Origin: Chondrus crispus
Lineage: Eukaryota; Rhodophyta; Florideophyceae; Gigartinales; Gigartinaceae
Reading direction: 5' to 3'
NCBI RefSeq assembly: GCF_000350225.1
Contig: NW_005179057.1
Location: forward strand, 697,618 to 761,617
DNA: 64,000 nucleotides
Positions 47,429 to 58,600 of the stretch are shown here, in pieces; position 1 is the stretch's first letter; each line of letters starts with the position of its first letter. The notes under the pieces are model-generated. The model was not told the origin of the DNA, did no database searches, and saw only the letters and a list, made by a program, of their open reading frames with translations. The translations under genes and the position numbers were made by a program.

Positions 47429-48514
47429 CTATGAATTGAAGGAGGACTTCGAAGGCGGACGGAACGGCGTGCAGCTCATACACGGATGGTACCCTTTGGC
47501 TTGACATTGCGGACACTTCATGAGCTCGGGTGAGCACAGAAACGTGAACCCATTGCATCGAGTACAAGTGAGGATTTTCTCGTCTGCGCAATCCTCACAT
47601 TGCACTGCTTCTTTGATGGGCTTATCGATCCGAACGGCCTTTGCGAATTTTCGCATTGAAGCAGCCTCATGTGTCCCTTGATGAGACAGAGATGAGCCTA
47701 CCTCTGTATCATCCCGTTCCTTCGTAACCCCAACCCCGTTGGATTCTTTCAATCTTCCGAATGATGTGGGCCCCTTCACTTCACCACTTTCCGAATATAA
47801 CTCTTGAGCCCTCTCTCTAGCAGCCTCGATTACTTTTGAGCGATCCCTCAACGCTTCCATCTTTGAGCTCTTGATTTCTCCTGGATCCGTGTAAGGGCAG
47901 TGCCTGCATCGATGGGTACGTTCGTAGGATTTGCCGTCTTCACCAATTTCTTCCCGCGGTTTGACTCCGCAACAATCCCCTCGCTTTAAATGTGCGAAGA
48001 AAGTGAACACTGTGTATCCAGTCTCCGGGTCGATGTACGTTACGTCGCCTTCCGCGTTGCAGATATCATGCAGAAGACGAATTTTCCGAGCGTTAGGCAT
48101 TGCTTCCCACTCACCTCCCTTCCGTATCCGAACGAGACGTTCTTGCCGAGCGTACTCTAGTACCGCTGCCTCTAAGCCCGACCGATCCCATATATTTGCA
48201 GGCAGAGATAATCCTTTTACGCTGCAGAACGCCGCCAATTCGAAAACGCCGACTTCTGACAGTTTTCCAGTTGCAACGTAGTGACCCACTCGAGCAGTCG
48301 CCTCTACAATGGCCAATTCATCCGCACTCAGTTCTGCTGTCGCAGTCATTGCACATCGCGTTCGCTTTGATTGATTGGCTTGTATCACTATCGGATTTCG
48401 GGTGCTTGACACTTGCCCTCGACATGATCTCGAAGGCATCCCTTTGAGAAATTGCGGATACACCGCCCATGCGAATCTCCCGCATCTATGTTGAGAGAAT
48501 AATGATATGAGCAT
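47429..48514 (-). CDS. DUF5522-like protein with C-terminal zinc-finger, organelle-targeted
   Basis: An intronless frame of 361 codons. A basic, Ser/Arg-rich leader of about 55 residues suggests import into an organelle; MTATAELSADELAIVEAT begins the mature part. The middle has YIDPETGYTVFTFFAHLKRGDCCG...HRCRHCPYTDPGE, matching the DUF5522 pattern of CC followed by CRHCPY, a likely metal site. The C-terminal 55 residues carry four paired cysteines (CEDC, CTRC, CPQC, CMSC), like the DnaJ-type zinc finger of BSD2/ORANGE plastid chaperones. It could be a plastid assembly or redox factor; that is inference. It is convergent with the coiled-coil orphan and divergent from CSL4. Confidence 0.75.
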   Translation of the reverse strand: MLISLFSQHRCGRFAWAVYPQFLKGMPSRSCRGQVSSTRNPIVIQANQSKRTRCAMTATAELSADELAIVEATARVGHYVATGKLSEVGVFELAAFCSVKGLSLPANIWDRSGLEAAVLEYARQERLVRIRKGGEWEAMPNARKIRLLHDICNAEGDVTYIDPETGYTVFTFFAHLKRGDCCGVKPREEIGEDGKSYERTHRCRHCPYTDPGEIKSSKMEALRDRSKVIEAARERAQELYSESGEVKGPTSFGRLKESNGVGVTKERDDTEVGSSLSHQGTHEAASMRKFAKAVRIDKPIKEAVQCEDCADEKILTCTRCNGFTFLCSPELMKCPQCQAKGYHPCMSCTPFRPPSKSSFNS

Positions 48515-48971
48515 CTTACAGCCAGTGCAGACTGATAGCTTGCTCTGAATAGAAAGTGCTGCACTACCGACTTGATGTCTCCAGGCTGCCTGCGCTATGT
48601 ACGGTACGGTATTCTTTCAATTCAGAATCCACGGGTCTCAATGTTTGAATTCCGGCTACGCGTCACCAGCAGATTGTCGCAGTACTCACATAAAAGCAAA
48701 CAATCTGCCAAAATTGGTCTGCTAACCACGGTACCAAGCCCCAAGCCAAGTTTTGCTCATGTTAAACGTTCTCATCAGCTGCCACCTTGAGATAATCGTA
48801 CCTCTCGTTGTCAACGGAGGAAAGGAATTCCGAGATGATTTTATGAAAATTCCAAATTTATCCAACGACGAAATAAATTAAACTCACACTACCGTACAAG
48901 TAGGCGTCGTGTTGAGCTTCTGAGGCTGATTGACGGCCGAGAGCAATCGTTGAGAGCAAGGAGCAACAGCC
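48515..48971. promoter_or_regulatory. divergent spacer, DUF5522 gene / CSL4
   Basis: 457 bp between two head-to-head genes. It must contain both promoters. I see no coding feature or repeat. Confidence 0.45.
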
Positions 48972-49541
48972 ATGGAAAAGTTTGTCGCCCCCGGCGATAA
49001 GGTTGGAGAAGTAAGAAGCTATCGCCCCGGTCATGGAGTATATGTTCACAATGACATTTTGATCGCGAGTCTTGTAGGGACACTAATTACCGAAAAGCCT
49101 ACAAATGGAGAGACGATGCCACTCCTTCGAGTGTCTTCATCAAAATACGCCGGAGGGGCTCCTCCACTTCCAGATATCGGCTCAGTCGTCACTGCGAAGA
49201 TAACAAAGGTGACACCGCGTGCTGCAAGCGTTGAGATCCTCGTCATCGACGGACGGCCGCTTCGCGAGTTGTTCAAAGGGACCATCCGGCAACAAGATGT
49301 ACGGCAAACTGAAATAGACAAAGTTGAAATTTACAAATGCTTCGCCCCTAGCGATGTGGTTCGTGCTGAAGTCATCAGTCTTGGTGACCGACACGCATAT
49401 TTCCTCAGCACGGCAAAAAACGAACTTGGAGTAATATACGCCAAGAGTAGAGCGGGAGTGGCAATGATCCCTGTGAACTGGCAAGAAATGCAGTGTCCAG
49501 TCTCAAAAGCCCGAGAATTCAGAAAGGTTGCGAAGCAATAA
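48972..49541 (+). CDS. CSL4: exosome cap subunit CSL4 (EXOSC1)
   Basis: An intronless frame of 189 codons, a usual length for the family. The N-terminal domain opens VAPGDKVGEVRSYRPGHGVYVHNDILIASLVG. The S1 RNA-binding domain runs from LPDIGSVVTAKITKVTPRAASVEILVIDG to about AYFLSTAKNELGVIYAKS. The C-terminal zinc-ribbon-like block MIPVNWQEMQCPVSKAREFRKVAK closely follows the eukaryotic CSL4 end. CSL4 sits on the cap of the RNA exosome and helps feed RNA into the channel. It converges with RPC9. Confidence 0.95.
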   Translation: MEKFVAPGDKVGEVRSYRPGHGVYVHNDILIASLVGTLITEKPTNGETMPLLRVSSSKYAGGAPPLPDIGSVVTAKITKVTPRAASVEILVIDGRPLRELFKGTIRQQDVRQTEIDKVEIYKCFAPSDVVRAEVISLGDRHAYFLSTAKNELGVIYAKSRAGVAMIPVNWQEMQCPVSKAREFRKVAKQ

Positions 49542-49864
49542 CTGGAATGAGGTGGATGGGTTTATCAGGCAACAACATCGTTTCCTTCACCCAGAAGACA
49601 AAAGTATTGAGAAGCGCCATGCGTAACATTACGATCATCACAAATCGTGCAGTTTCGCCCTGCACTTCACGCATCAACCGAAAGACGTGGTGAGTACATG
49701 CTTCTATTTTCTGGAGAAACAGTTTCTGTTTTCAACGTAGCTGCTCAGAGATGGTTATCGAATGGTTAAGCATTCAAACAGTTGCGAACTCAGCTTCGTC
49801 AGATATACGATTCCAGTACCAGGGTCATATATTCCAATACCAGGGTCATTCAGTTTGGTGAGTT
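49542..49864. other. convergent 3' spacer
   Basis: 323 bp between the ends of CSL4 and RPC9. A short direct duplicate (CAGTACCAGGGTCATATATTC / CAATACCAGGGTCATTCA) lies near 49814-49855. No gene is seen. Confidence 0.5.
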
Positions 49865-50732
49865 CTAACCTCGATTCGTAGCCTTCTGTTCACCCTCCGA
49901 GGCCACCGCCGCCGAATAATCAATAATTGTGGCCTCCTGTCTCGTTGAAGCAGCTGCAGCAATTTGTTCTGGGGTTATTCCATTTTGTCCTGGTTCCTGA
50001 GATACGGCCATTGCGGAAATATCGAAGGCCATTGCGTCTACAGGAACCGAAGGATTCAGATCTGTCTGTTCAGGATCTGTACTGCTTTTGTCTTTATCGG
50101 ACTTCTGGGCATCATCTTGGCCAGAGGACTTCTTTCTCTTCGGTAGAATGCTGTTAATGATAGCTAACATTTCCTACAGATACATGACATGTTGTTACGG
50201 TCAGCAACGTTGCATTCTACACGTACGAAGCCGGCTAGTGTGGCTCAAGTTTGTGCGCAAACTCACGTAAAGTTGGTCTTCATCGAATCTAGAATAGACG
50301 TCCGCGAGGAGTGGGGTTAGATGGGCATATGCTTCTGGTCGGATATTGGCTATCATGAGCTTCTCTGGGGCAGACAACTTGTACGTTTCAAGCTTCTCGT
50401 AGAGCTCTTTCACTTGCGTAGTTGTTTGTGTGCCTACTAGTGGAGAGGGTATTATCACGGCAGCACAAATATGGTTAGACGATCAGTCTATGAGTTGCGC
50501 CGATTTCGTTTGTTCTCCTAGATTTTTATCCTCTCTCGTGCAACTTACCTGAGAGAGATGATTCCAGATACTGGCGGAGGTCGCGGGAAAGATTCGCTAT
50601 CGACGAAGCGGGTCGAATTTCTCCCTTTACCAAATCGCGCTTGTCGATCTCGAAGTTCTTTTCCTTCAGCCACTCTCGAACCTCTGCATTCGTCAAAAGT
50701 CCATCCCCTTCAGGACCAGACAGAATTTTCAT
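49865..50732 (-). CDS. RPC9: RNA polymerase III subunit RPC9 (C17/CRCP)
   Basis: Three exons: 50732-50549, 50436-50267 and 50173-49865, with 112- and 93-bp introns (GTAAGT and GTGAGT donors; CACTAG and CTGTAG acceptors). They splice to 220 aa. The N-terminal helix bundle (MKILSGPEGDGLLTNAEVREWLKE) and the HRDC-like part (YKLSAPEKLMIANIRPEAYAHLTPLLADVYSRFDEDQLYEMLAIINSIL) match the Rpb4/RPC9 family, where the LT/KAEKLxILNLRP block is diagnostic. The C-terminal extension is basic then acidic and disordered. RPC9 pairs with RPC8 to form the Pol III stalk that contacts TFIIIB. The start follows two upstream out-of-context Met codons and is chosen because MKxLS begins the family. Confidence 0.93.
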
Positions 50733-50915
50733 AGCTATGCACGCAACAGGCACCGGCAGATACGGGGGATGAAGGGGTCTTAGCTCTGTTGTAAATAAAG
50801 ATGTAAGGTATATGATAAGGTACACATTAAGTTAAACAAACGGCATACACCGATGCTGTAAGTAAAGAGACGTTAAATTAAAACAAAGGACAGATTACAG
50901 TCACAACGCTGCTTA

Positions 50916-51240
50916 CAGTAAATGTTTACTCGGTAAAATTCCTGAGTAAACATTTACTCGCAAGCAGATTAACATTTACTCGGTGTCGAGTTGAAGGTAG
51001 CGAGTAAATGTTTACTCGGTGACATTCCTGAGTTAACATTTACTCGCAATCAGATTTACATTTACCCGGTGTCGAGTTGATGGTTGCGAGTAAATGTTTA
51101 CTCGGTGACATTCCTGAGTAAACATTTACTCGCAATCAGATTAACATTTACCGGGTGTCGAGTTGATGGTTGCGAGTAAATGTTTACTCCTTAACATTCC
51201 TGGGTAAAAATTTACCCGCAACCAGGTTAACATTTACTGT
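50916..51240. repeat. 86-bp palindromic tandem repeat, about four copies
   Basis: Units start near 50916, 51002, 51088 and 51174, exactly 86 bp apart, and diverge by several bases each. Each unit contains the palindrome GAGTAAATGTTTACTC and its partner GAGTAAACATTTACTC, linked by GGTGACATTCCT, then GTGTCGAGTTGATGGTTGC. Every unit can therefore fold on itself. It contains no open frame of note and lies just upstream of RPC9. Confidence 0.9.
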
Positions 51241-52559
51241 ATGGCATTTAATGGCTTACGAGACATTTCATACAGTCATTATAAACTGAGTGACATGTGA
51301 TTGTTTATTCGACGATATGATATCGAGTATAGGTTTATTGTTCCTCGCTTTCCTTGACAGTTACCGTTTACTTACGGATAAAAGCGCGCGAAATCGGAAC
51401 AATCTTCTCCTATTGCTGCGAACAGTTTGGTTTTTACGTACCATATAAAAAGGGACCCGAACTTTTTTATATCGAGCGCCCACCATCATTCTCACCGACG
51501 TCACTCTTTTGTTTTCTTGCGCGTTGGTTTTTTCGAAATCGTCACTCTTTTGTTTTCTTGCGCTTTGGTTTCTTTCACATTTGAACGCTTGTTGTTGTCA
51601 AGAACGGGTGTGGTATGTGTCGTTCTGTATTTCGTTTTCTAGACAGACAAATCGGGGATCTGACATTTCAACTGATTTTTTAGCCTCCGAGTTGTGTCTG
51701 ATGGACATGTGCAGACAGGAAAAATAGCGCGATCTGCGTCGGTCGAGGCCGAGAGGACAGAGTCGACCCCTCACGGGGTCGATCGCCAGGTGAGAAATCT
51801 GACTTTGGCGGGGCTATAGCCACAGCGGGTGAGCCCGCTGGGGCCTTCGATACGCGTCAAGAAAGGGAGCCCTCGGCAGAAAACGAAAGCCTCAGAGGCG
51901 TGTAGCCAACTCAAAGTAGCTCTACTTCCATAACCCCTTTTTCGCTACACGTCCAGTCTCAGTTCTAAAGCTCCCAAGTTGCTACAGGGCGCAGTATGAG
52001 TCTGTCAAGGCTGTGGGGCTATCTTGCTGTCAAGCATTAAACGAAGGATGACAGGCGCTCTCTGAGTTTCGCTTCCCCAGTGAAACGAAACGCCGCCGCC
52101 CTTGTATTTAAAGGCCTTCATGCTGTCGTTTCTATTAAGTGGAAGTAAGCCATGATATCTTAAACGAAAAAATAGCCTGAACTTTATTTGGAATGCAGGA
52201 TCATATATCCCCTCTCGTACGCCTTTGAATGCATGGACTATGCGCCGCGACGCGTTTGGGGAAAGCAGTTCCAAATATTTCGAATCTATGCTCATTATGA
52301 ATGCGGAATCCTATTTGTAGCATGCCGCATAGTAGTAAAATGGTTCTGCTCGCTGTGCTAAAACCATTTGCAAATCGAACTGTCGGTATGGCATGCTCAT
52401 ATTGAGGTTAGCGCCCCGAACAATTGGCTGCCAAACACACAATTTGATACTGTCCTTGCATCACGTGCAGGGCCTTTCCGGGGGGCAGCAGGATCTGAAA
52501 TGTTCACATGTTGTGTGTGTTCATGTTGCGTTCGGCAACCTGAAAAGGGGGGTGCAGAT
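51241..52559. other. repeat-rich spacer, no gene supported
   Basis: A direct duplicate (CACTCTTTTGTTTTCTTGCGC) lies near 51502 and 51543. A GC-rich stretch at 51735-51880 has short inverted repeats (CGACCCC/GGGGTCG; AGCGGG/CCCGCT) and could fold. The minus frame at 52005-52295 (96 codons) has no recognisable domain. Confidence 0.45.
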
Positions 52560-52933
52560 CTCATTATGAGTTTCGACTACCACAAAAACGGGCTCAAAAC
52601 TCATTTTGAGTTTCGAGTACCAAAAAACCGGCTCAAAACTCATTTTGAGTTTCGAGTACCAAAAAAAAGGGTTCGAAACTCATAATGAGTTTTGAGTACC
52701 AAAAAAAAGGGGGTTCGAAACTCATAGTGAGTTTCGAGTACTAAAAAAAAGGGACTTAAACTCAAAATGAGAATGGCCTCGAATCATGCCCAGGGGCGCT
52801 TCAGGGGCGGGGCAGGTACTGTACTGTTTACATGCACAGTATCCTCATTTTGAGTTTTGAGTACCAAAAAAGGGGTTCCAAACTCATTTTGAGTTTCGAG
52901 TACCAAAAAAAGGGACTCGAAACTCAAAATGAG
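52560..52933. repeat. roughly 40-bp tandem repeat built on CTCATTTTGAG
   Basis: Units at 52560-52771 and again at 52844-52933 have the form CTCATTTTGAGTTTCGAGTA, then CCAAAAAA, a G-run and TTCGAAA. They number about six and two, with length varying by the A- and G-runs (38-42 bp). Each unit starts with the palindrome CTCATTTTGAG or its inverse CTCAAAATGAG. The 72 bp between the blocks is unrelated. Confidence 0.85.
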
Positions 52934-53590
52934 TTTCCAACCCGCAGAAAAGGGGATTTGAAATTGAAGTTGAGGTTTATACCTACAGTAATTGGTACAG
53001 TATGAGTATCTGTACCAGTATCTCTTTGTCCGTTTTCTATTTTAGTCTCACTTGTAGTTTTTTGAACTCTTTCTACTTCGTCAAACCTATGAGAAGCTTA
53101 TCTGCCGTGCTGTAGTCCGTTGCGCCCTTTCAAGAAGAGTTGAAATTTTCTTTGCCAATGACGGGTGATGGAGTTCTCGACAAACATCGAACCGTGCAAT
53201 GAACGTTGAGAGTGATTCATCGTTCTGGCAGTGATGTACGGGTACCCGGACTGTACAGCGTACGATAAAAAGAGTTCTATCCTTTCCGGTTCTATCCAAA
53301 GTGATCAGCATAATGACCGGGCCACCCACAAGGGCAACCCACTAAAATGGGGGTCGGCTAAAACGGGACTAAAATGATGATGTACTGTATCTATAAAAAA
53401 TACGTAACAAGGATATTAAATGTCATGGATGCAGCACTTCGCGACAGAAGCGGCCCTGGACTTCGTATGAGACACTGGTTACGCACCCACGTACCTACGG
53501 TACCTCGCTTACTCGTGCTGGATCCTGCTCAATAGAGACCTGGGAATCTGCGGCAGGCCGAATAACTCCACTTAATTCACGCTGCTGCGC
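52934..53590. other. gene-poor spacer
   Basis: The minus-strand frame at 53087-53329 (80 codons; VPVHHCQNDESLSTFIARFDV) could be a fragment of an old transposon gag- or transposase-like protein, but I cannot place it. Nothing else is supported. Confidence 0.4.
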
Positions 53591-53944
53591 CTATTTGCGA
53601 GCATGAAATGATCGCACTCGCTCTCTCTCACGATCTTTGTCCTCTTCAGCATTCTGGGTCAAACGGGATGACACGGTCATTGCGTAGTCAGATATACCAT
53701 GAAGGTCTTCCTCATCTGATGAGTCTTCATTGTCGTTCCCCATGTCAGACGCTCTGACGGCCTTACCATCGTCTGTAAATAAGAGACGATTGGCACTAGG
53801 CATTGCTTTTAGCAAGTCCAGTTTTCGCCTCTTGCGTTTCCGAATCAGATTCACCTCGAAAACCTCATAAATGCTGTCACCGGCCTCGTTAACATTTGAC
53901 GAGTTAATTTTGTGATTGCAAGTCATTTCCTCGCTTTTAAACAA
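53591..53944 (-). CDS. hypothetical 117-aa charged protein, possibly a fragment
   Basis: 117 codons, with a basic patch (RKRKRRKLD) followed by PSANRLLFTDDGKAV and an acidic then Arg/Glu-rich tail. A basic stretch before a (L/V)FDDEGKA-like block is reminiscent of C-terminal tails of DEAD-box nucleolar helicases such as Dbp4/DDX10, but this is weak. No helicase core is present nearby, so it may be a stray fragment or chance. Confidence 0.3.
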   Translation of the reverse strand: MFKSEEMTCNHKINSSNVNEAGDSIYEVFEVNLIRKRKRRKLDLLKAMPSANRLLFTDDGKAVRASDMGNDNEDSSDEEDLHGISDYAMTVSSRLTQNAEEDKDRERERVRSFHARK

Positions 53945-54230
53945 TATTTGGAATGTTCATAAACAAAACTTCTGTTGTTTCAGAAAAGTGACGATGTACC
54001 GTTCATAGACAACATTGAGAATGTTTCTTAGGTCTAAATGTATTGCCGCCACACATACAATAGTACTGTTATTAATGTAATCTAATTACCGTCCTTGGAC
54101 AATAATACTAATATTTTCCATGTTAAAAACATTGCTTTTGGACAACGTTGCGTAATCTCTTTAAAACTATCGTCCAAAAACAATACTTTTTATTGTTTTT
54201 CACGGTTTTGCCTCCGCAGTGTAGTATGAC
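53945..54230. repeat. AT-rich array of GGACAA/GTCCAA motifs (left)
   Basis: The stretch is AT-rich and repeats variants of a short motif: TAGACAACATTG (about 54007), TTGGACAATAATAC (about 54094), TTGGACAACGTTG (about 54137) and ATCGTCCAAAAACAATAC (about 54168). The same kind of motif recurs at 60797-61540. No gene is seen. Confidence 0.55.
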
Positions 54231-54473
54231 GCCTTCGCATCGTGTACAGTTGTAGTCTGTTCTGATAATGAAGATTAACAAGATGAGGAAGAATCAAATC
54301 AAGGCTATGAGGAATGGCGGTCAGGAACCGAAGACCTCCTAGAAGTGAATCTACCTGCGGAGCGTCTCCGAATTTTCAGTGTGGATCCTTCACCAGTGCT
54401 TATGAGCAGCATGCCGGGTCATTACTAAACGAATGCTGCCATCAAGACGACGGCCTTCAGACGAATTTCCGAG

Positions 54474-55640
54474 ATGGCTGTACATGTCACTAAGAAAGGA
54501 CTCAATTCGAAGGACGCTTTCGCCCTGGTTAACTACGATAACTTCAACTTCGTCTCTTCCCGCCATCCGGCCTGGAATAACATCATCGCCCACGTTCCGA
54601 GACTAGACGAGGGGGAGAGGCTGAAGCACCCCGACGCCCCGAAGTCAAAGTTCGTCCCGTTGCGACCGTAGCAGAAACCTCTACGTCTTCTCATGGAAAT
54701 CATTTCTTGCTCGACTCAACCGGTTGATTACGTTGTTGATATGTTCAGTGGAACCTTTTCAACTGGAGTGCCTTGTTTTTCGCTCAAAAAGCAAGCATCG
54801 GAGATTTGTGGGGTGTGAACGTGACCCGGTTGCCTGGCTTGCTGCGACAGAAAACTTGGAGCTAGTCTTTGCTCAGAGTGTTCTGAACCCATCTTCCGAC
54901 ATCAACATACCACAGTTGGAATCTGCAGCAGAGCTATTGCTGGCTCATAATCCGGCATTTACAAGGGCCGCTGAGAAGGGCTCAGATTGGAAGCCTCCGA
55001 GAAGATGTCCTTACTTTCAACAAGTTCCCGAGCACATTTTGAAGTTCCTAGCCACTAAGTTACAAGCACTAAATATGGTGGAAGAGTGCAAAGGAAAGCC
55101 TTTATCAGAGTGGGGGAGGGAATATATCGGAGGCCTTCAAACAGTTCACTGCGAAGATATCATTTTATATGAGTGTATGGTTCTCGGTTTGATTGAGGCT
55201 CCTTCACAGCACTGGAATGATGGCTCTCTTGGTGTTTTTACGACCAGAACTGTTCGGAGGGGAGAGGGTATATGCCCTGTTTATGGAACAATCGTTTATA
55301 GGGACTTAACAAAACAAAGTCAGTCCACAAAACAAGACGGTGAAAACGGTGTACTTGGGTGTATACCTGAAATGTTCCGCAACTGTTCATGTCCGATTGA
55401 ATTGAGCACGAGTTTTCGGGGCTTGGGAGAGGTTTACATTGCTCCTGAACAGTTCGGCATCGCAAGAAGGATCAGACTGGCTACGGGGACTAGAGAGGTG
55501 GAGGGACACGGACTTCAGAAGGCGGGACACCGAATGTGTCCCTTTGCTACAAGCCGACAAAGGCAGCTGACCTGAATTTTGTTTGCGGCCATGATACAGT
55601 TTTATATGTCGCAACCACGGATATAGAGGCCGGCGCAGAA
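54474..55640 (+). pseudogene. fossil gene: DNA methyltransferase-like part joined to SET-like part
   Basis: Two domains can be read along the same strand in pieces. The first resembles the C-terminal half of a bacterial/phage-type amino-methyltransferase: VPLRP, QKPLRLLMEII, then VDYVVDMFSGTFSTGV (the FxGxxxTG cofactor-binding pattern) and RRFVGCERDP. About 130 residues later comes a SET-like domain: SLGVFTTRTVRRGEGICPVYGTIVYRD, and near the end VCGHDTVLYVATTDIEAGAELLV. SET domains methylate protein lysines. The reading is broken in about three or more places, so no whole product is made. It faces the transposase on the other strand, with about 45 bp between them, and may be cargo of that element. 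The exact family is unknown to me. Confidence 0.55.
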
Positions 55641-55684
55641 CTTCTAGTCAGCGTATAAAAGTATTCCGAGTTGTGTGGTAGTGC

Positions 55685-58600
55685 TTAAAACTGTTGAATA
55701 AAGACCAGAGTTCTTGTTCCGCACATATACTTATGCCTGACGTGGCGGATACCCTTCCTTTCGCCCCCACACCTGATAAATTCCACCGTCTGGAGACTCC
55801 TGTGTTGTCCTGCTGAGTTTGATGTGGATATGAGACACATATGATCGTCGCTTTCTTCGCTCTTCTGTTCGCAGTAGTGCATATCTAATGCCTTTTGAAC
55901 GTAGCTTCCAAGCTCAACCAGCACTCTTCTTTCGTTTCGTTGTTGTAATAACACGCAGTATCCATCTTCTTCCGCTTCGCACTCATTCACTGCGCATATC
56001 GTATTGTTTCCTGACTTTCTTTCCCACGAGCGTCCAGAATCTGGATTTGAAATACGGCTAGCACCATCCGGAACCTTCTGTCTTCATCATGCTCAGAATC
56101 TTTGTTCTTATGAAGGGTGAATGTGAGATCAGGATCTGCGGTCGAAACTACACAAGCCTGCAGGGCTTTAATCACGCTACCATAGGATATAGTTGCCAGA
56201 ACGGATGTTTGGTCCCTCTTTTGCCCGTCTGTTACTTTGCACCACTTCGCAGTTCCATATGTATTTACAGTTACGGAATTTCCATGCTCCGCCCGGCCAC
56301 TTCTAAGACATATCTTGTGTTTCCATAAATGCTCTAAAAGCTCCCTTGCTTTCAACAGAAATGCAAGGTCAGTTGATTGGAACATTTCTGAATATTGACC
56401 TCCGTTCGCAGTGTTTCCCACGTTCATAATTCTTGACTCGTCTACGCGCCAGTCCTTCCTACTGAGAGACGATGATAAAGTCCTTTCCGATGGAATCGAA
56501 AGTTCTGCAGAACAGGAGTTGGGAAGCAGTCCTGAAGCTTTTGTAGTAATCGTCCGTCATCCTGCAGCCCAGAACTGTCGTAGCCCAAGAGATTCAAAAC
56601 CGACTTCGTTGACTCAAAACTCCACCCGTTCTCACTGGTGCCAATGCCTTCAGTCTCAATTGCCAGACGAGTCTTCCAGTCGTTGGCGGGACGATGTTCC
56701 ATAGCCTGTAATTGTGAGTTTTCATATTGGGTTGAGCCACCCCCCTCTTTAATGGCTGATGAGCGCTTTCAAACAACAATTCTTGTACATGTCTTACGCT
56801 ACCGAAAAGTGACAATGTATGTGTGAAGAACTCCAACAGTCTGTGAAGGTTTGGTTTGTCTAAATGAGTGGAGGCAAAGCTGTTTGTGCGACACAGCTTA
56901 TCTACTCAAGATAGGTAACGAAGTGCCATATTCCGAATCTCCAGGAATCTTTTGGTTCCTCCTTCTTCATTGTGCGTGTCTAATGACCTCTTACTATCTA
57001 TTCTTGATTCCGGAAAGTACTTCGTCCTGCTCACGAGAGAGGAAAACTGGTCGAAGAGGTTGAGAGCTTCATCGATAGTAGCACAGTTCCCCCTTACTCC
57101 CTCGCCAGTGATTTTGTGCACGTACCAAGTACACTTCATCGCCCGTGGTGCTACCAAGAGCACGCAGTACATAGAAGATATCGTCATTGAATGTAGCACA
57201 TGCTTGTCATGGTTGGTTAGGCTCTCCTGATCTATGAGATGTCCATCCCTCAAAGCCACTTTGGCAATCGCCTCAGCATTTCTGCGTACATCTTTTGGTA
57301 GCAATGTTATACAGAGATTCATGATGTCGCGACCAATTCCGAGGAAAAGATGATCGGGAGCCACAACGCATGAGCGATACGAATCAAAAACAGAAGGAAC
57401 AACCGGTTTCCTACTGCCAAGTACACGAGGTACACGAGCGCGAACGTGTTGCAGTTTTGCAGAGAGTTGATGTAGTGCCTGCAAACTTGTCTCAAACGTA
57501 TCTGCGTCATCCATTCCGAGGGCTTTCAACTCTTCCCTGGATAACTTGGATCTCCTCAATGCAGTACCCCGGTTCTCATCTCTCGCGAAAGATAGATGGT
57601 CGGAATGGATGCTAGTTGTGTAACAATACTTGCTTCCTTGAAATCCAGACTTGTCGTACCTTTCATAGCTGCATAAGTGACATGGAACATTGGATCAGTG
57701 CCTTAGTAGGTCCAAAGTGTGGGAGACTGCAGGATAGTCCCCGACGTACCCGACGACATGGAGAAAAAGAACAATCTTCTCTCCTTCTGCGGTAGTCATC
57801 TCAAAACCCTTTTCTGTCCCCTCAATGATATCACCAATAACTGCCGCCAGTACTTCGTTTGTAGACACTCCTGGAGGAATCAACCCGATGGGCCTGATGG
57901 CTCCGGCTCCGTTGCGTTTCTCCGGAGCCATACCTATTGGCAGCATGTAAACACCACCCATGCTTCCCTTCTTTCCAATTTCCGGCGCAAATCCATCAGA
58001 GTACAGAAACATTCTGTACACAACGTACTTTCTTCCATCTTCTAGACTTCCACTGCTCTCTGCATCGACGCCATGGCCCTTGTCCATCGGATTATCATCC
58101 GCAGATACTCGTTTCACTACGATTTTGTCAAACATCTGGTTGGAAACCCCGCTATTCGTACCAGTGAGATTCGAAACATTTCTTTCAGAAGATACAACCA
58201 AGCTGGTGGCGTAGTCGTCATCACAGTTCTGTCTTCTCCACATCCTATACACAAAGAAGGGTGTTTGCGTTGGTTCTTCCGAATCTTCGGCGTCTGGCTG
58301 TCCTGGGAGTGTAAGTTCGACGACCATGTCACTGGGAAGAAATGCCCGAGATTCTGGTCTCTTCATCTTCATCCTTTTTGTGCGCTTTAAATTGGACTGC
58401 TCCTGCGGTTCTGTCCAGTTCGGATCATCGTAAACAAAGAAGGAAGATACAACTGCATCAAAGCTCATGTTTGTTGAGGACGTTACTGCAAACTGGGCTT
58501 GTATCAATTTGCCCTTCACCGCGTCACTTGTTTCGAACGTGATGTTAAGAAGGAGCCCTTTTCAAAGTTACACCGTCACACCATCTTCGGATGGAATCCG

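Noticed and set aside
51735-51880. GC-rich foldable stretch considered as a structured RNA
   Set aside because: Only short inverted repeats are visible and no known RNA family motif matches; a covariance search would be needed to support it.
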